A DNA stretch of 58,022 nt from Alphaproteobacteria bacterium (GTDB lineage Bacteria; Pseudomonadota; Alphaproteobacteria; Rhizobiales; Xanthobacteraceae): contig VBAH01000069.1 in the NCBI GenBank assembly GCA_005884685.1, positions 1 to 58,022 on the forward strand, in the 5' to 3' direction. A program made the translations under genes and the position numbers. The notes below the pieces were generated by a model, which made no database searches, was not told the origin of the DNA, and saw only the letters and a program-made list of their open reading frames with translations. Below are positions 18,018 through 27,050 of this stretch, piece by piece (the stretch's first letter is position 1; each line of letters begins with the position of its first letter).

Positions 18018-19025
18018 ATGCGCAGAGCGTTTCGCCTTGTTGTCGCTGTCGTGGCTCTCGCCGGGACCCTGGCCGGTGCGCGCGCGGAGGTGCCGGAGGT
18101 CCGCCTCTCCAAGCAATACGGCCTGCCGTATCTGCCGTTCATGGTGATGGAGCAGTTCGCACTTCTGGAAAAGCAGGCCGAAAAATCTGGTTTCGCCTTG
18201 AAGGTTTCCTGGACGACGCTGTCGAACGCGACGGCCATGATGGACGCGATCCTCTCCGGTCAAATGGATTTCATCACCCCGGGCGTGCCGACGCTTGCGA
18301 CCATGTGGGACAAGACCGCCGGCACCCCGAATGAAATTCGAGCGCTCTCGGCGGTGCAGTCGATGCCCTATGTGCTGGTGACACGCGCGGACCACATCAA
18401 GTCGATCCGTGATTTCTCCGAAAAGGACCGCATCGCGTTGCCCGCCGTGAAGCTCACCGGCCACGCGATCGCGCTGCAAATGGCGGCGGCACGGGAGTGG
18501 GGGCGCGAGCACTACGACAGGCTCGACGCGATCACGATATCGTTGTCGCATCCCGACGCGACCGCCGCCCTGCTCGCCGGGAAAGGTGAGATCAACGCGC
18601 ATTTTGCAAGTTCGCCCTTCTACTACATCGAGCTGGCAACTCCCGGTGTGCACAAGGTCCTGCATTCCTACGAAGTCGCGGGCGGGCGCCACACCAACGG
18701 CGTGCTGATGGCCTCGAAGAAGTTCTACGACGCCAATCCGAAGATCTGCGCCGCGGTCGTTGCCGCGCTCGATGAGGCGAATGCCTTCATCAAGGCGAAC
18801 CCACGCAAGGCCGCGGAAATTTATATCGCGATGGCCAAGGAGAAGCGTTCCACGCTGGACGAGATGGAGAAGATGGTCAGCGATCCCGATGTCGACTACA
18901 CCACCACGCCGATCAACGTGATGAAGTTCGTCGAGTTCATGAACCTCGCCGGTACGGTGAAGAGGAAGCCGAGTTCGTGGAAAGATTTGTTCTTTCCGAT
19001 CGCCTACGAGAGGCCGGGAAGTTGA
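18018..19025 (+). CDS. ABC transporter substrate-binding protein (NMT1-like), orphan
   Basis: 335 aa with a signal peptide (MRRAFRLVVAVVALAGTLAG, cleavage near ARAEV). The mature start VRLSKQYGLPYLPFMVMEQ and the blocks ILSGQMDFITPGVPTLATMW and VSLSHPDATAALLAG-like TISLSHPDATAALLAG parallel those of the binding protein at 10564-11562, so the two are paralogues. No permease or ATPase is adjacent. It may share the transporter at 11684-13395 or another one. GGGAGGACTGAG precedes the ATG. Its divergent neighbour is a benzoate-CoA-ligase-like gene, which hints at an aromatic acid ligand. Confidence 0.85.
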   Translation: MRRAFRLVVAVVALAGTLAGARAEVPEVRLSKQYGLPYLPFMVMEQFALLEKQAEKSGFALKVSWTTLSNATAMMDAILSGQMDFITPGVPTLATMWDKTAGTPNEIRALSAVQSMPYVLVTRADHIKSIRDFSEKDRIALPAVKLTGHAIALQMAAAREWGREHYDRLDAITISLSHPDATAALLAGKGEINAHFASSPFYYIELATPGVHKVLHSYEVAGGRHTNGVLMASKKFYDANPKICAAVVAALDEANAFIKANPRKAAEIYIAMAKEKRSTLDEMEKMVSDPDVDYTTTPINVMKFVEFMNLAGTVKRKPSSWKDLFFPIAYERPGS

Positions 19026-19036
19026 GCCACTTCCGC

Positions 19037-19104
19037 TCCTGCCCGCGAAAGCGGGCATCCAGTTCTTGGCCAAGTTCTGGGTCCCCGCTTTCGCGGGGAC
19101 GAGC
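19037..19104. repeat. Palindromic repeat (CCCGCGAAAGCGGG type)
   Basis: CTGCCCGCGAAAGCGGGCATC, a spacer with the internal TTGGCCAA palindrome, then GTCCCCGCTTTCGCGGGGAC. Each end is itself a hairpin, and the two ends also pair with each other. Further copies are at 19943-19973 (half) and 38541-38620. Confidence 0.8.
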
Positions 19105-19126
19105 GAACTAGACAGAGGAGACCCGC

Positions 19127-19909
19127 ATGAACGCCCCCAACACCCAGCCTACCATCACGGTCGGCGGTTTCTCCATCGACATCCTGGTGCAGGGCTTTCC
19201 CGGCAAAACCGTTTGTCATGGCGGACTCGGCTGGAGCACGGTCGCGCTGGTGCGCGGAGAGGGCAGGGTGATCCTCATCGACGCCGGCAACTTCGGCATG
19301 CGGCGGCTTATCGCCGCGCGCCTCGAAGCGCATGGGCTGAACGCTTCCGACGTGACCGACGTGATCCTGACGCACGCGCATTACGACCACTCGATCAACT
19401 GGCCGATGTTTTCATCGTCGCGCATCCTGATCGGCAAACACGAGCTCGAATGGGCGGTCGCGCAGCCGCTCGGCCACCACACCATCCCGGAATTCTACGT
19501 GCGCGAGCTCGCGGTCTCGAAGCAGTTGCACAATGTCGAGGTCGCCGAGGAGGTGCTCCCCGGGCTCGCCGCCTATGCGGGGCCAGGCCACACGCCCGGC
19601 CATCTCGTCTATGTGCTCAACGGCGGTGAGCGCGACGTGATCTTCTCCGGCGATGCGGCGAAGAACCGCGCCGAAATGCTGTCGCGCGAAGCCGACATGA
19701 CCATGAACGCGGGCGACAGCCGCCGCACGATGGAGCGCATCTGGGATCTGTGGCGCAAGAAGCCGGGCTCGATCCTCGTGCCGGGCCACGACGTGCCGAT
19801 GCGGCTCGAAAACGACGAACCCGTCTACATCGCAAAACGCACCGCCGGCATCAGCGCGTGGTTCGGGCGCAAACTGGAAGAAACGACACTGATCGAGTTG
19901 AAGGTCTAG
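19127..19909 (+). CDS. MBL-fold metallo-hydrolase (quorum-quenching-lactonase-like)
   Basis: 260 aa with the metal motif THAHYDHS (His83, His85, Asp87, His88), a later His in AGPGHTPGHLVYVL, an Asp in FSGDAAKNR and a C-terminal LVPGHDVPM. This layout is that of AHL-lactonase-like and related MBL hydrolases that bind two metals. The substrate is not predictable; lactones or thioesters are possible. GAGGAG lies before the ATG at 19127. A palindromic repeat separates it from the upstream binding-protein gene. Confidence 0.85.
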   Translation: MNAPNTQPTITVGGFSIDILVQGFPGKTVCHGGLGWSTVALVRGEGRVILIDAGNFGMRRLIAARLEAHGLNASDVTDVILTHAHYDHSINWPMFSSSRILIGKHELEWAVAQPLGHHTIPEFYVRELAVSKQLHNVEVAEEVLPGLAAYAGPGHTPGHLVYVLNGGERDVIFSGDAAKNRAEMLSREADMTMNAGDSRRTMERIWDLWRKKPGSILVPGHDVPMRLENDEPVYIAKRTAGISAWFGRKLEETTLIELKV

Positions 19910-19942
19910 ACGTTTGATCGGCCGCGGCTAAAACACACTCCG

Positions 19943-19973
19943 CTCATTCCCGCGAAAGCGGGAGCTTTGGAAC
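19943..19973. repeat. Half copy of the CCCGCGAAAGCGGG repeat
   Basis: CTCATTCCCGCGAAAGCGGG followed by AGCTTTGGAACC. It contains one hairpin of the element at 19037-19104 and sits between two convergent genes, so it may help termination. Confidence 0.6.
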
Positions 19974-19975
19974 CA

Positions 19976-20980
19976 TTACAGCTTCGGTATCCCGGCCTGA
20001 TCGATCACGCTCTTGTAGATGCCGATCTCCTTGGTGACGCGCGCCCATGCGGCGTCCGCGCCCTTCGGGCGCACCAGGAAACCCGCTTTGTAGAGCTTGT
20101 CCTTCATCTCCGGCGTGGAGAGCACCTTCAGTGTCTCCGCCTCGAGCCACGTCACGATGTCCCGAGGCGTCTTGGCCGGCGCGAGCAGGACGGTGTCGGT
20201 CGCGAACACGAAGTCCTCGTAGCCCTCCTGCTCCATGGTCGGAACATCGGGCAGATCGGGCCAGCGGGTGTCGCCGGTGACGACAAGACAGCGCAGCGCA
20301 CCGGCCTTGATATGCGGATGCGCCGGCGGCAGCGAGCCCGACGAGAGCTGTGCGGTGCCGCTGAGCAGCGCCTGCAGCGCATCGCCGCCGCCCTTGTACA
20401 CGATGGTCGCGAGCTTCGGCATGTTCTCGCGGATTTTCAGAACCTCCGCCTGGATCTGCGGCGTCGTGCCGATCGGCGGGGTCGCGACATTGAACTTTTC
20501 CGGATCGGCTTTGGCGAGCGCGACGAATTCCTTGATCGTCCTGGCCGGCAGATCGGACTTGACTACGAACGTATTCGGCGAAGACGCCAGTTCGCACACA
20601 CCGGTGAAGTCGTTGTGCGCGTCATAGGGAGTCTTGCCGTAGAGACTGGCGTTGATCGAATAGGCGTTGGTCGCAAGCAAGACCGTGTAGCCGTCCGGCT
20701 CGGAGCGCGCGGCATTCCCCATCCCGATATTGCCGCCGGCACCGCCGATGTTCTCGATGATGAAGCTCTTGCCGGTCGATTGCTGAAGCGCGGCCGCAAC
20801 GATGCGGCCGGTGATGTCGGAGGGACCGCCGGGCGTATTGGCGACCACGATTCGGACGGGACGCTCCGGATAGGCGGCAAGCGCCGCCCGCGTGCGCATG
20901 ATGGCCGGTGCCGCGACGCCGGCCGCAATCGCGCCACCGAGGAGCCGTCGCCGCGACAGGAATACGCGTGCTTGTTGCAT
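19976..20980 (-). CDS. Tripartite tricarboxylate transporter (TTT) Bug-family substrate-binding protein
   Basis: 334 aa. The N-terminus has a Tat-like signal, FLSRRRLLGGAIAAGVAAPA, and the mature protein starts YPERPVRIVVANTPGGPSD, with ENIGGAGGNIGM a few strands later. These are hallmarks of Bug receptors, which capture carboxylates, amides or aromatic acids in the periplasm. No TctA/TctB-type membrane genes are adjacent, the common situation for Bug genes. It converges with the MBL gene. The ligand is unknown. Confidence 0.9.
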   Translation of the reverse strand: MQQARVFLSRRRLLGGAIAAGVAAPAIMRTRAALAAYPERPVRIVVANTPGGPSDITGRIVAAALQQSTGKSFIIENIGGAGGNIGMGNAARSEPDGYTVLLATNAYSINASLYGKTPYDAHNDFTGVCELASSPNTFVVKSDLPARTIKEFVALAKADPEKFNVATPPIGTTPQIQAEVLKIRENMPKLATIVYKGGGDALQALLSGTAQLSSGSLPPAHPHIKAGALRCLVVTGDTRWPDLPDVPTMEQEGYEDFVFATDTVLLAPAKTPRDIVTWLEAETLKVLSTPEMKDKLYKAGFLVRPKGADAAWARVTKEIGIYKSVIDQAGIPKL

Positions 20981-21159
20981 CGTCCTCCCCTGTTTGCCGT
21001 TGGCGGCTGCCGTTATTGCGCTGACGCGAGGTCTGTTGAGGCTAAGCCGGAAGGATCAACGCATTCAACCCCCGAACTCGCAGCAGAGCGAACCGAACGG
21101 GGTTCTCGGTCGGGCTGAGCTGCCTTGAGAGCGTGGAATGGCGGCCCTATTGTCTGCCG

Positions 21160-21759
21160 ATGATACGCAATGCGCCGAACGGGTTCGCGTGGATGAGCAA
21201 GCGGATCGTCATCCTCGGCGCCGCCGCACTTTTGTGGTGCGGTGGTGCAGGCACGCTGGTTCAACAGGCCGGCCCGGCGGATCGCGCCATTGCGGCGACG
21301 CGGCAGCCGGTGTGGACCGAAGTGCCTTGGCCGTTTCCCATGGATCAGTGGGGCAAGGGGAAGGCTTTCCGGTGCCAGCCGGCGGACTGCGGCGGCGACG
21401 TCACGGTCTACCTCCGCGCGAAGATCGGTTTCTGCAATTGCACGACCGGGGTGGCCGATGATGACGAACTCGACCGGATCAGTGACTTCGACCTGATGGG
21501 CAATCGGCTCACCGCGCTGGGACCGGGGCAACCGATCACGGTCGCGTGGATGAAAGGGCGCGCACGCGCCTTCGCCATTGGCGAGCCACGGGGTAGCGGG
21601 AAGTCGGCTCTTTCGCTCGGCTTCAACAATCGCTGCGATGCGATCGTCGCGACGGCGGTGGCGGGACCGGATCGGTCGAACGCGCTCGAGACGGCCGTGC
21701 TCGAATTCCTCAACAGCCCAACGGTGCTGCGCTGGGCCGAGGCGACGCTCGGACTATGA
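21160..21759 (+). CDS. Uncharacterised exported protein
   Basis: About 199 aa from the ATG at 21160 (alternatives at 21133 and 21193; the latter starts MSKRIVILGAAALLWCGG). There is a hydrophobic N-terminal segment, then Trp/Pro-rich VWTEVPWPFPMDQWGKGKAF and Cys residues in FRCQPADCGGDV and GFCNCTTGV (two close Cys pairs), with another in NNRCDAIV. This suggests a periplasmic disulfide-containing or metal-binding domain. I do not recognise a named family. The gene converges with the small Cys-rich gene at 21763. Confidence 0.65.
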   Translation: MIRNAPNGFAWMSKRIVILGAAALLWCGGAGTLVQQAGPADRAIAATRQPVWTEVPWPFPMDQWGKGKAFRCQPADCGGDVTVYLRAKIGFCNCTTGVADDDELDRISDFDLMGNRLTALGPGQPITVAWMKGRARAFAIGEPRGSGKSALSLGFNNRCDAIVATAVAGPDRSNALETAVLEFLNSPTVLRWAEATLGL

Positions 21760-21762
21760 CGC

Positions 21763-22011
21763 TCAATTGAGCTGTCCGATGTCGGTGAGGAACTTGTGGC
21801 ACGATTTTGCCAGCCGCACTTTGTTGTTCTGCAGACACGCCAAAACCTGCATGTCGTCCCCGAAGAACTTGCTGCACATCCTTCGTGAATCGTGCCCGCA
21901 GGCTTTGTCGCCACGCTTGCGGATGTCGTCCTGCGCCGACGCCGACGCGATGCCGGCGATGGCGGCAAGAGTGAGCATGGCTGCGAACAGACTGGTGCGA
22001 GATACAAGCAC
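21763..22011 (-). CDS. Small secreted Cys-rich protein
   Basis: 82 aa from a GTG at 22011, chosen because GGAGG lies six bases upstream and because it yields a clean signal peptide (MLVSRTSLFAAMLTLAAIAG, cleaved after ASASA). The mature part has four Cys: KACGHDSRRMC, VLACLQNN and AKSCHKFL. The C-x7-C...C-x-x-x-N...C-H pattern resembles the Golgi-type cysteine-rich repeat used in small periplasmic proteins of alphaproteobacteria. Function unknown. Its stop is 3 bp from the stop of the convergent gene. Confidence 0.65.
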   Translation of the reverse strand: MLVSRTSLFAAMLTLAAIAGIASASAQDDIRKRGDKACGHDSRRMCSKFFGDDMQVLACLQNNKVRLAKSCHKFLTDIGQLN

Positions 22012-22156
22012 TGGGCGCCTCCGGCATATGTTTTCAGCGCGCCGACGATACACGCCGACTCGGTGGAAAGCCCTGCCTTAATTTGCCTGCCCACAAGTTC
22101 GCGCGGAACCGTTGCGAAAGCGCACCAGTGCGTGCCGGTGCGTCAAATCGCGCGCG

Positions 22157-24520
22157 TCACATCGTGTGCTGCGCCTTCGCCTCCTGGATCGCTTTCCACA
22201 CGCGCTCGGGCGTGGCCGGCATCTCGATGTTGGCGACGCCGAGGTCAGACAGCGCATCGACGATCGCGTTCATCACCGAGGTGAGCGCCCCGGCACAGCC
22301 GGCCTCACCGCAGCCCTTCACGCCGAGCGGATTGTTCTTCGCCGGAACCGGATGGATCTCGACACCGACCTCGGGCGAATCCGACGCGCGCGGCAGCGCA
22401 TAGTCCATATACGAGCCGGTGAGCAGCTGGCCGTCGGCATCGTAGGCCGTCTTCTCCATGATCGCCTGTCCGATGCCCTGCACGACGCCGCCATGGATCT
22501 GTCCCGCGACCAGCATCGGGTTGATGATGGTGCCGAAGTCGTTCACCGAATTGTACTTCACGACTTCGACTGCGCCGGTGTCGGGATCGACCTCCACCTC
22601 GGCGACGTGGCAGCCGTTCGGAAATACCGAGGGGATCGGCTCGGCGGTGACGTGCCTTACGCTGAGCGAATTCGGCACGCCCTCGGGGACCTTCAGGCCA
22701 GCGCGAAGCTTCTCGGCCAGTTCCATCAGGCCGACGGCGCGGTCCGTGCCCGCGATGGTGAAGCGGCCTGACTTGAACTCGATGTCGCTCGCGGCCGCCT
22801 CCAGCACGAAGCCGGCGATCTGCTTGCCTTTCTCGATCACCTGATCGGCGCCCTCGACGATCGCGGTACCGCTCGCGTACATCGAGCGCGAGCCGCCGGT
22901 GCCGCCACCGGCGAGCAGCTCGTCGCTGTCGCCCTGCAACAGCTTGATGCGCTCGAAGGGAATGCCGAGCTTTGCCGACAGCACCTGCGCGAACGGCGCA
23001 GCGTGGCCCTGGCCGTAGTCAAGCGTGCCGGTGATGATCGTTACATCGCCGTTGGCCTCGAAGCGGATGCCGCCCATTTCCTTGTTCGGCGGCGCGGTGA
23101 CTTCCAGGTAGCTGCCGATCCCGAGCCCGCGCAGCTTGCCCCGCTTCTTTGCCTCGCGCCTGCGCTGCTTGAAGCCCTGCACGTCGGCGATCTCGACCGC
23201 GCGCTCGAATACCGCGGGGAAGTCGCCCGAGTCATATTGCATGCCCGACGCAGCCTTGTAGGGGATCTCGCTGCGCCTGATCTGGTTGCGCTTGCGCAGA
23301 CTGATGCGGTCGATGCCCATCTCCTGGCTCGCGCGGTCGATCAGCCGCTCCATGTAGTAATTGCCCTCCGGACGTCCCGCGCCGCGATAGGCGGAAACCA
23401 GCACGGTGTTGGTGAACGTCACCTTGGTGGCAACCTCGATCAGCGGAATGCGATAGACGCTCACCGCGTTCTTCACGATGTTCAGCGTCGACATCAGCGG
23501 CGAGACGGGGCCGAGATAGGCGCCGGTGTTGCCATAGCCGCGGAAGCGCACGGCGAGGAATTTGCCCTTTTCGTCGAGCGCGAGCTCGCCGACGAACTCG
23601 TGGTCGCGGCCGTGATGGTCCGACATGAAGCTCTCGAACCGGTCCGCGGTCCATTTCACCGGGCGGCCCAGTTCCTTGGCGGCGTGCAGGATCGGGACGT
23701 ACTCGGGATACACAGCCGCCTTCATCCCGAACGAGCCGCCGACGTTGCCGACCAGCACATGCACCTTCTCGCCAGGCACACCGAGAATATCGACGAGGCT
23801 TGCTTTCATGCCGAACGCGCCCTGGCATCCGACATTGAGCGTGAAGCGCCCGCCCGCGCTGTCGTAGGAGGCGATCGCCCCGCGCGGCTCCATCGCGCTG
23901 ACCACGACGCGGCTGTTGATCAGGTTGAGCCTGGTGACGTGCGCGGCCCGGGAAAACGCCTCCGCGACCTTCTCGGGATCGCCGTAGAGGTAGTCGAGCG
24001 CCACGTTGTTCGGCACGTCATCGTAAAGCTGCGGCGCGCCATCCTTGGCGGCTTCGCTCGCGCGGGTGACGGCGGGCAGGGCCTCAATCCCGACTTCCAC
24101 GGCTTCGGCCGCGTCCTTCGCCTGTGCGAGCGTCTCGGCAACGACAACCGCAAGCGGATCGCCGAGGAAGCGGACCTTGTCGGTCATCAGCGAATGCCGC
24201 TTCGGCTTCTTCATCTCCGAGCCGTCGCGGTTCTTGAACGGCACCGCGCATTTCATCGTGCCGTAGGCGGACAGATCCGCGCCGGTATAGATCGCGAGCA
24301 CCCCCGGCATGCCCTTGGCGGCGCTGGTGTCGATGCCCTTGATGATCCCGTGAGCGTGGCGGCTGCGGACAAAGACCGCATAAGCCTGCTTGGGCAAATT
24401 CAGGTCGTCGGTATAGCGACCCTGGCCCTGCACTAGGATCGGGTCCTCGGTCCGCGGCACCGGCTGGCCGACGCCGTATTTGCCCATGTCGAACGTGTCC
24501 GGGCGGTCTTGCACATTCAT
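22157..24520 (-). CDS. Xanthine dehydrogenase-family molybdopterin-binding subunit (CoxL-like form II)
   Basis: 787 aa, the usual size of the large Mo subunit of molybdenum hydroxylases. Visible features are the N-terminal VPRTEDPILVQGQGRYTDD, the MCD-domain blocks and the active-site loop AYRGAGRPEG (377-386), which is the non-CO form; true CO dehydrogenase has AYxCSFR. The catalytic Glu is in GVKGCGEAG (733-741, Glu739). No FAD (CoxM) or 2Fe-2S (CoxS) subunit gene is next to it, so partners must be elsewhere. Likely role: oxidation of an aldehyde, N-heterocycle or aromatic compound. Confidence 0.87.
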   Translation of the reverse strand: MNVQDRPDTFDMGKYGVGQPVPRTEDPILVQGQGRYTDDLNLPKQAYAVFVRSRHAHGIIKGIDTSAAKGMPGVLAIYTGADLSAYGTMKCAVPFKNRDGSEMKKPKRHSLMTDKVRFLGDPLAVVVAETLAQAKDAAEAVEVGIEALPAVTRASEAAKDGAPQLYDDVPNNVALDYLYGDPEKVAEAFSRAAHVTRLNLINSRVVVSAMEPRGAIASYDSAGGRFTLNVGCQGAFGMKASLVDILGVPGEKVHVLVGNVGGSFGMKAAVYPEYVPILHAAKELGRPVKWTADRFESFMSDHHGRDHEFVGELALDEKGKFLAVRFRGYGNTGAYLGPVSPLMSTLNIVKNAVSVYRIPLIEVATKVTFTNTVLVSAYRGAGRPEGNYYMERLIDRASQEMGIDRISLRKRNQIRRSEIPYKAASGMQYDSGDFPAVFERAVEIADVQGFKQRRREAKKRGKLRGLGIGSYLEVTAPPNKEMGGIRFEANGDVTIITGTLDYGQGHAAPFAQVLSAKLGIPFERIKLLQGDSDELLAGGGTGGSRSMYASGTAIVEGADQVIEKGKQIAGFVLEAAASDIEFKSGRFTIAGTDRAVGLMELAEKLRAGLKVPEGVPNSLSVRHVTAEPIPSVFPNGCHVAEVEVDPDTGAVEVVKYNSVNDFGTIINPMLVAGQIHGGVVQGIGQAIMEKTAYDADGQLLTGSYMDYALPRASDSPEVGVEIHPVPAKNNPLGVKGCGEAGCAGALTSVMNAIVDALSDLGVANIEMPATPERVWKAIQEAKAQHTM

Positions 24521-24767
24521 GATCGGATTGCCTCAGGCGGGATGATGGCTAGGCGATTATCACGCGGCGGCGGGGCTTCGATAGGGGGCAAACCCGCCTT
24601 CGCGGCAGCTATGCGGGTCCTGCCCACGGGAGGTGGGCGCTTTCATCATGCGCGAAGAGGCGGCCTATTGTCGCGACTTAGACCAATGGGCTGAAATCGG
24701 CACTTGGCGTTGTGCCGCCGATCAGGCAAAAATGCCGCAAAATTCGTTTCGAAGGGAGGAACCAGAA

Positions 24768-26036
24768 ATGCTTCGCCGGAAACTGACACGTGCGCGGTTT
24801 GCCGCCGGCCTCGTAGCCGCAACGGCGCTCGCGCTGCTGCCCAATTTTGCCGCCGCCCAGAGTGGTGAGCCGATCAAGATCGGCTTTTCGATGTCGCTGA
24901 CCGGCCCGCTCGCCGCGAACGGCAAGCAGGCGCTGCTTGGCGCCAAGATCTGGGAGGAGGAGATCAACGGCAAAGGCGGTCTGATCGGCCGCCCCGTGAA
25001 GCTCATCTTCTACGATGATCAGTCAAACCCTTCGCAGGTACCCGGCATCTACACCAAGCTGCTCGACGTCGACAAAGTCGACCTCGTGGTCTCGAGCTAC
25101 GCCACCAACATGATCGCCCCCGCGATGCCGGTGGTGATGCAGAAGAACAAGACCTTCATCAGCCTGTTCGGGCTCGATGTGAACGCCGAGTTCAAGTACC
25201 CGAAATACTTCTCCGTGCTGCCGACTGGGCAGGACACCAAGGAATCCTTCACCGAGGGCTTCTACGAAGCCGCGCTGAAGCAGAATCCAAAACCGACGAC
25301 CATCGCGCTCGCCGCCGAGGACGCCGAATTTTCGCGCAACGCGTGCGAAGGGGCGCGCGCGAACGCCAAGAAGCACAATCTCAAGATTGTCTACGACCGG
25401 TCCTATCCGCCAAGCACGACCGACTACGCACCGATCGTGCGCGCCGTGCAGGCCGCCAACCCCGACCTGTTCATCGTCTGCTCCTACCCGCTTTCGTCAG
25501 TCGGCATGGTGCAAACGATCCATGAGCTAAACTACAAGCCGAAAATGGTCGGCGGTGCGATGGTTGGGCTGCAGGCGACAGTGTTCAAGCAGCGGCTCGG
25601 CTCCAAGCTCAATGGCATCGTGAACTATGAGACCTGGGTGCCGACCGAGGCCTCGCTCAAGCCGGCGGCCGAGTTCTTCAAGAAGTACCAGGCGCGCGCA
25701 GGCGCGGAAGGCGTCGATCCGCTCGGCTACTATCTCGGCGGCTGGGGCTATGCCTGGATCAATATGCTGGGCGAGGCGGTTGCTGGGACCAAGAGCGTGG
25801 ACGACGATAAGATAGCCGACTACCTGCGCAAGAACGAGCACAAGACGATCATGGGGAACTGGAGCTACGGCCCCAAGGGCGAGTGGACCAAGTCCGGCAT
25901 GTTGATGGTGCAGTACCATGACGTGAAGGACGGCAACGACGTCGAGCAGTGGCGCGGTATGGCGGTTCAGACCGTTCTCTCGCCACCCGGCCAGAAGACC
26001 GGCGAGGTCATCTACCCTTACGAAAAAGCGAAGTGA
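24768..26036 (+). CDS. Branched-chain-amino-acid-type ABC transporter substrate-binding protein
   Basis: 422 aa with a signal peptide (MLRRKLTRARFAAGLVAATA, cleavage after NFAAA). The mature start EPIKIGFSMSLTGPLAANGK is the LivK/Peripla_BP_6 opening, and YDDQSNPSQVPGIYTKLLD follows. GGGAGGA precedes the ATG at 24768. It is convergent with livHMGF (26319-29613), so it is very likely the receptor of that importer despite its opposite strand. The ligand may be an amino acid, amide or aromatic acid. A strong terminator follows at 26071. Confidence 0.9.
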   Translation: MLRRKLTRARFAAGLVAATALALLPNFAAAQSGEPIKIGFSMSLTGPLAANGKQALLGAKIWEEEINGKGGLIGRPVKLIFYDDQSNPSQVPGIYTKLLDVDKVDLVVSSYATNMIAPAMPVVMQKNKTFISLFGLDVNAEFKYPKYFSVLPTGQDTKESFTEGFYEAALKQNPKPTTIALAAEDAEFSRNACEGARANAKKHNLKIVYDRSYPPSTTDYAPIVRAVQAANPDLFIVCSYPLSSVGMVQTIHELNYKPKMVGGAMVGLQATVFKQRLGSKLNGIVNYETWVPTEASLKPAAEFFKKYQARAGAEGVDPLGYYLGGWGYAWINMLGEAVAGTKSVDDDKIADYLRKNEHKTIMGNWSYGPKGEWTKSGMLMVQYHDVKDGNDVEQWRGMAVQTVLSPPGQKTGEVIYPYEKAK

Positions 26037-26070
26037 GCTACCGACGCTCACCGTATCTTCAGAGAAGAAG

Positions 26071-26107
26071 ACGCCGCGCGGTAACCCGCGCGGCGTTTTC
26101 TTTTCTT
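26071..26107 (+). terminator. Rho-independent terminator after the binding-protein gene
   Basis: A perfect 11-bp stem, ACGCCGCGCGG (26071-26081) and CCGCGCGGCGT (26086-26096), with a TAAC loop, followed by TTTTCTTTTC. It lies 35 bp after the stop codon. Confidence 0.9.
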
Positions 26108-26312
26108 CCCCTCTCCCGCTTGCGGGAGAGGGTGCATAGCGAAGGCGAAGCCCTCGCGTTCTTTACGCAAGGACGCCCGGCGCAGGGCGCCGGGCTACGG
26201 CGCAGCGAGGGCGGGAGAGGGCCTTTGTGATATCGAATGCCCCCCCTCTCCCGCCTCGGACCTGCGGTCCTCGGCACCCTCTCCCCGCTCCGCGGGGCGA
26301 GGGGAAGGAAGC
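26108..26312. repeat. Cluster of CCCTCTCCC-type palindromic repeats
   Basis: CCCTCTCCCGCTTGCGGGAG with matching GGCGGGAGAGGGCC further on, a 9-bp perfect hairpin GCCCGGCGC/GCGCCGGGC at 26175-26195, then CCCCTCTCCCGCCTCGG and CCCTCTCCCCGCTCCGCGGG. The block fills the gap between the convergent binding-protein gene and livF. I see no gene in it. Confidence 0.75.
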
Positions 26313-26318
26313 GCAACC

Positions 26319-27050
26319 TCACAATCCGAGATAAAATTTCCGGATCAGATCGTTATTGTTGAGCTCGTCTGCCGAATTGCCCTCGAAAGCGATCTTGCCG
26401 TGCACGATCACGTAGCCGCGGTCGGCGATGCGGATCGCCTGATTGAAGTTCTGCTCCGCCATCAGCACCGTGAGATTATACTTCGACTGTAGCTCCTTGA
26501 TGGTATCGATCGTCCGGCTGACCAGAATCGGCGCGAGCCCGACTGAAGGCTCATCGATCAGAAGAATGCGCGGCGCCGTCATCAAGGCGCGCGCGAGCGC
26601 CAGCATCTGCTGCTCGCCGCCGCTCATCGAGCCGGCGAGCTGATTGCGGCGCTCCTTCAGCCGGCCGAACATGCCATAGCAGAAATCGAGGTTGCGCTCC
26701 TTCGCGGCCCGCGCGGTCGGGCGGAATGCGCCGAGCAGCAGGTTCTCCTCTACGGTCAGCTTGGGGAACAGCCGCCTCCCTTCCGGAACGAGCGCGATGC
26801 CGAGGTCGACGATCTCTTCCGTTGAGAGGCCGACCAGATTGTGTGTCTTCCCGTCGATCTCGGCGACGATCGTCCCGGCGCTCGGGCGCACCATGCCCAT
26901 CAGGCATTTGATCAGGGTGCTCTTGCCGTTGCCGTTGGTGCCGAGCAGCACCACGGTCTCGGCCGCGCGCACGTCGAGCGACACGTCCTCGAGCACGCGG
27001 ACCTGACCGTAGCCGGCGTGAACGCCGCTTATGGCGATGCTGTTAGCCAA
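26319..27050 (-). CDS. livF: Branched-chain-type ABC transporter ATP-binding protein LivF
   Basis: 243 aa. Walker A GTNGNGKS (37-44), Q-loop and VPEGRRLFPKLTVEENLLLG (the LivF hallmark), signature MSGGEQQMLALARA and Walker B ILLIDEPSVGLAP. No ATG is available at the right place. I infer a TTG start at 27050 that overlaps the livG stop (ending CTTGGCTAA); the product then begins with the expected ANSIAISGVHAGYG. Confidence 0.9.
   Translation of the reverse strand: MANSIAISGVHAGYGQVRVLEDVSLDVRAAETVVLLGTNGNGKSTLIKCLMGMVRPSAGTIVAEIDGKTHNLVGLSTEEIVDLGIALVPEGRRLFPKLTVEENLLLGAFRPTARAAKERNLDFCYGMFGRLKERRNQLAGSMSGGEQQMLALARALMTAPRILLIDEPSVGLAPILVSRTIDTIKELQSKYNLTVLMAEQNFNQAIRIADRGYVIVHGKIAFEGNSADELNNNDLIRKFYLGL

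Noticed and set aside
23003..24436. Long open frame on the plus strand opposite the molybdopterin subunit (477 codons)
   Set aside because: It is His/Arg/Ala-rich, mirrors the codon pattern of the true gene on the other strand and has no recognisable motif: an antisense shadow caused by high GC.
22157..24520. Aerobic CO dehydrogenase large subunit (coxL form I)
   Set aside because: The active-site loop is AYRGAGR, not the AYxCSFR needed for the Cu-S-Mo centre, and coxM/coxS are absent.
26108..26312. CRISPR-like array because of repeated CCCTCTCCC blocks
   Set aside because: The blocks differ in length, are inverted rather than direct and are irregularly spaced; they are the ordinary palindromic intergenic repeats of this group.
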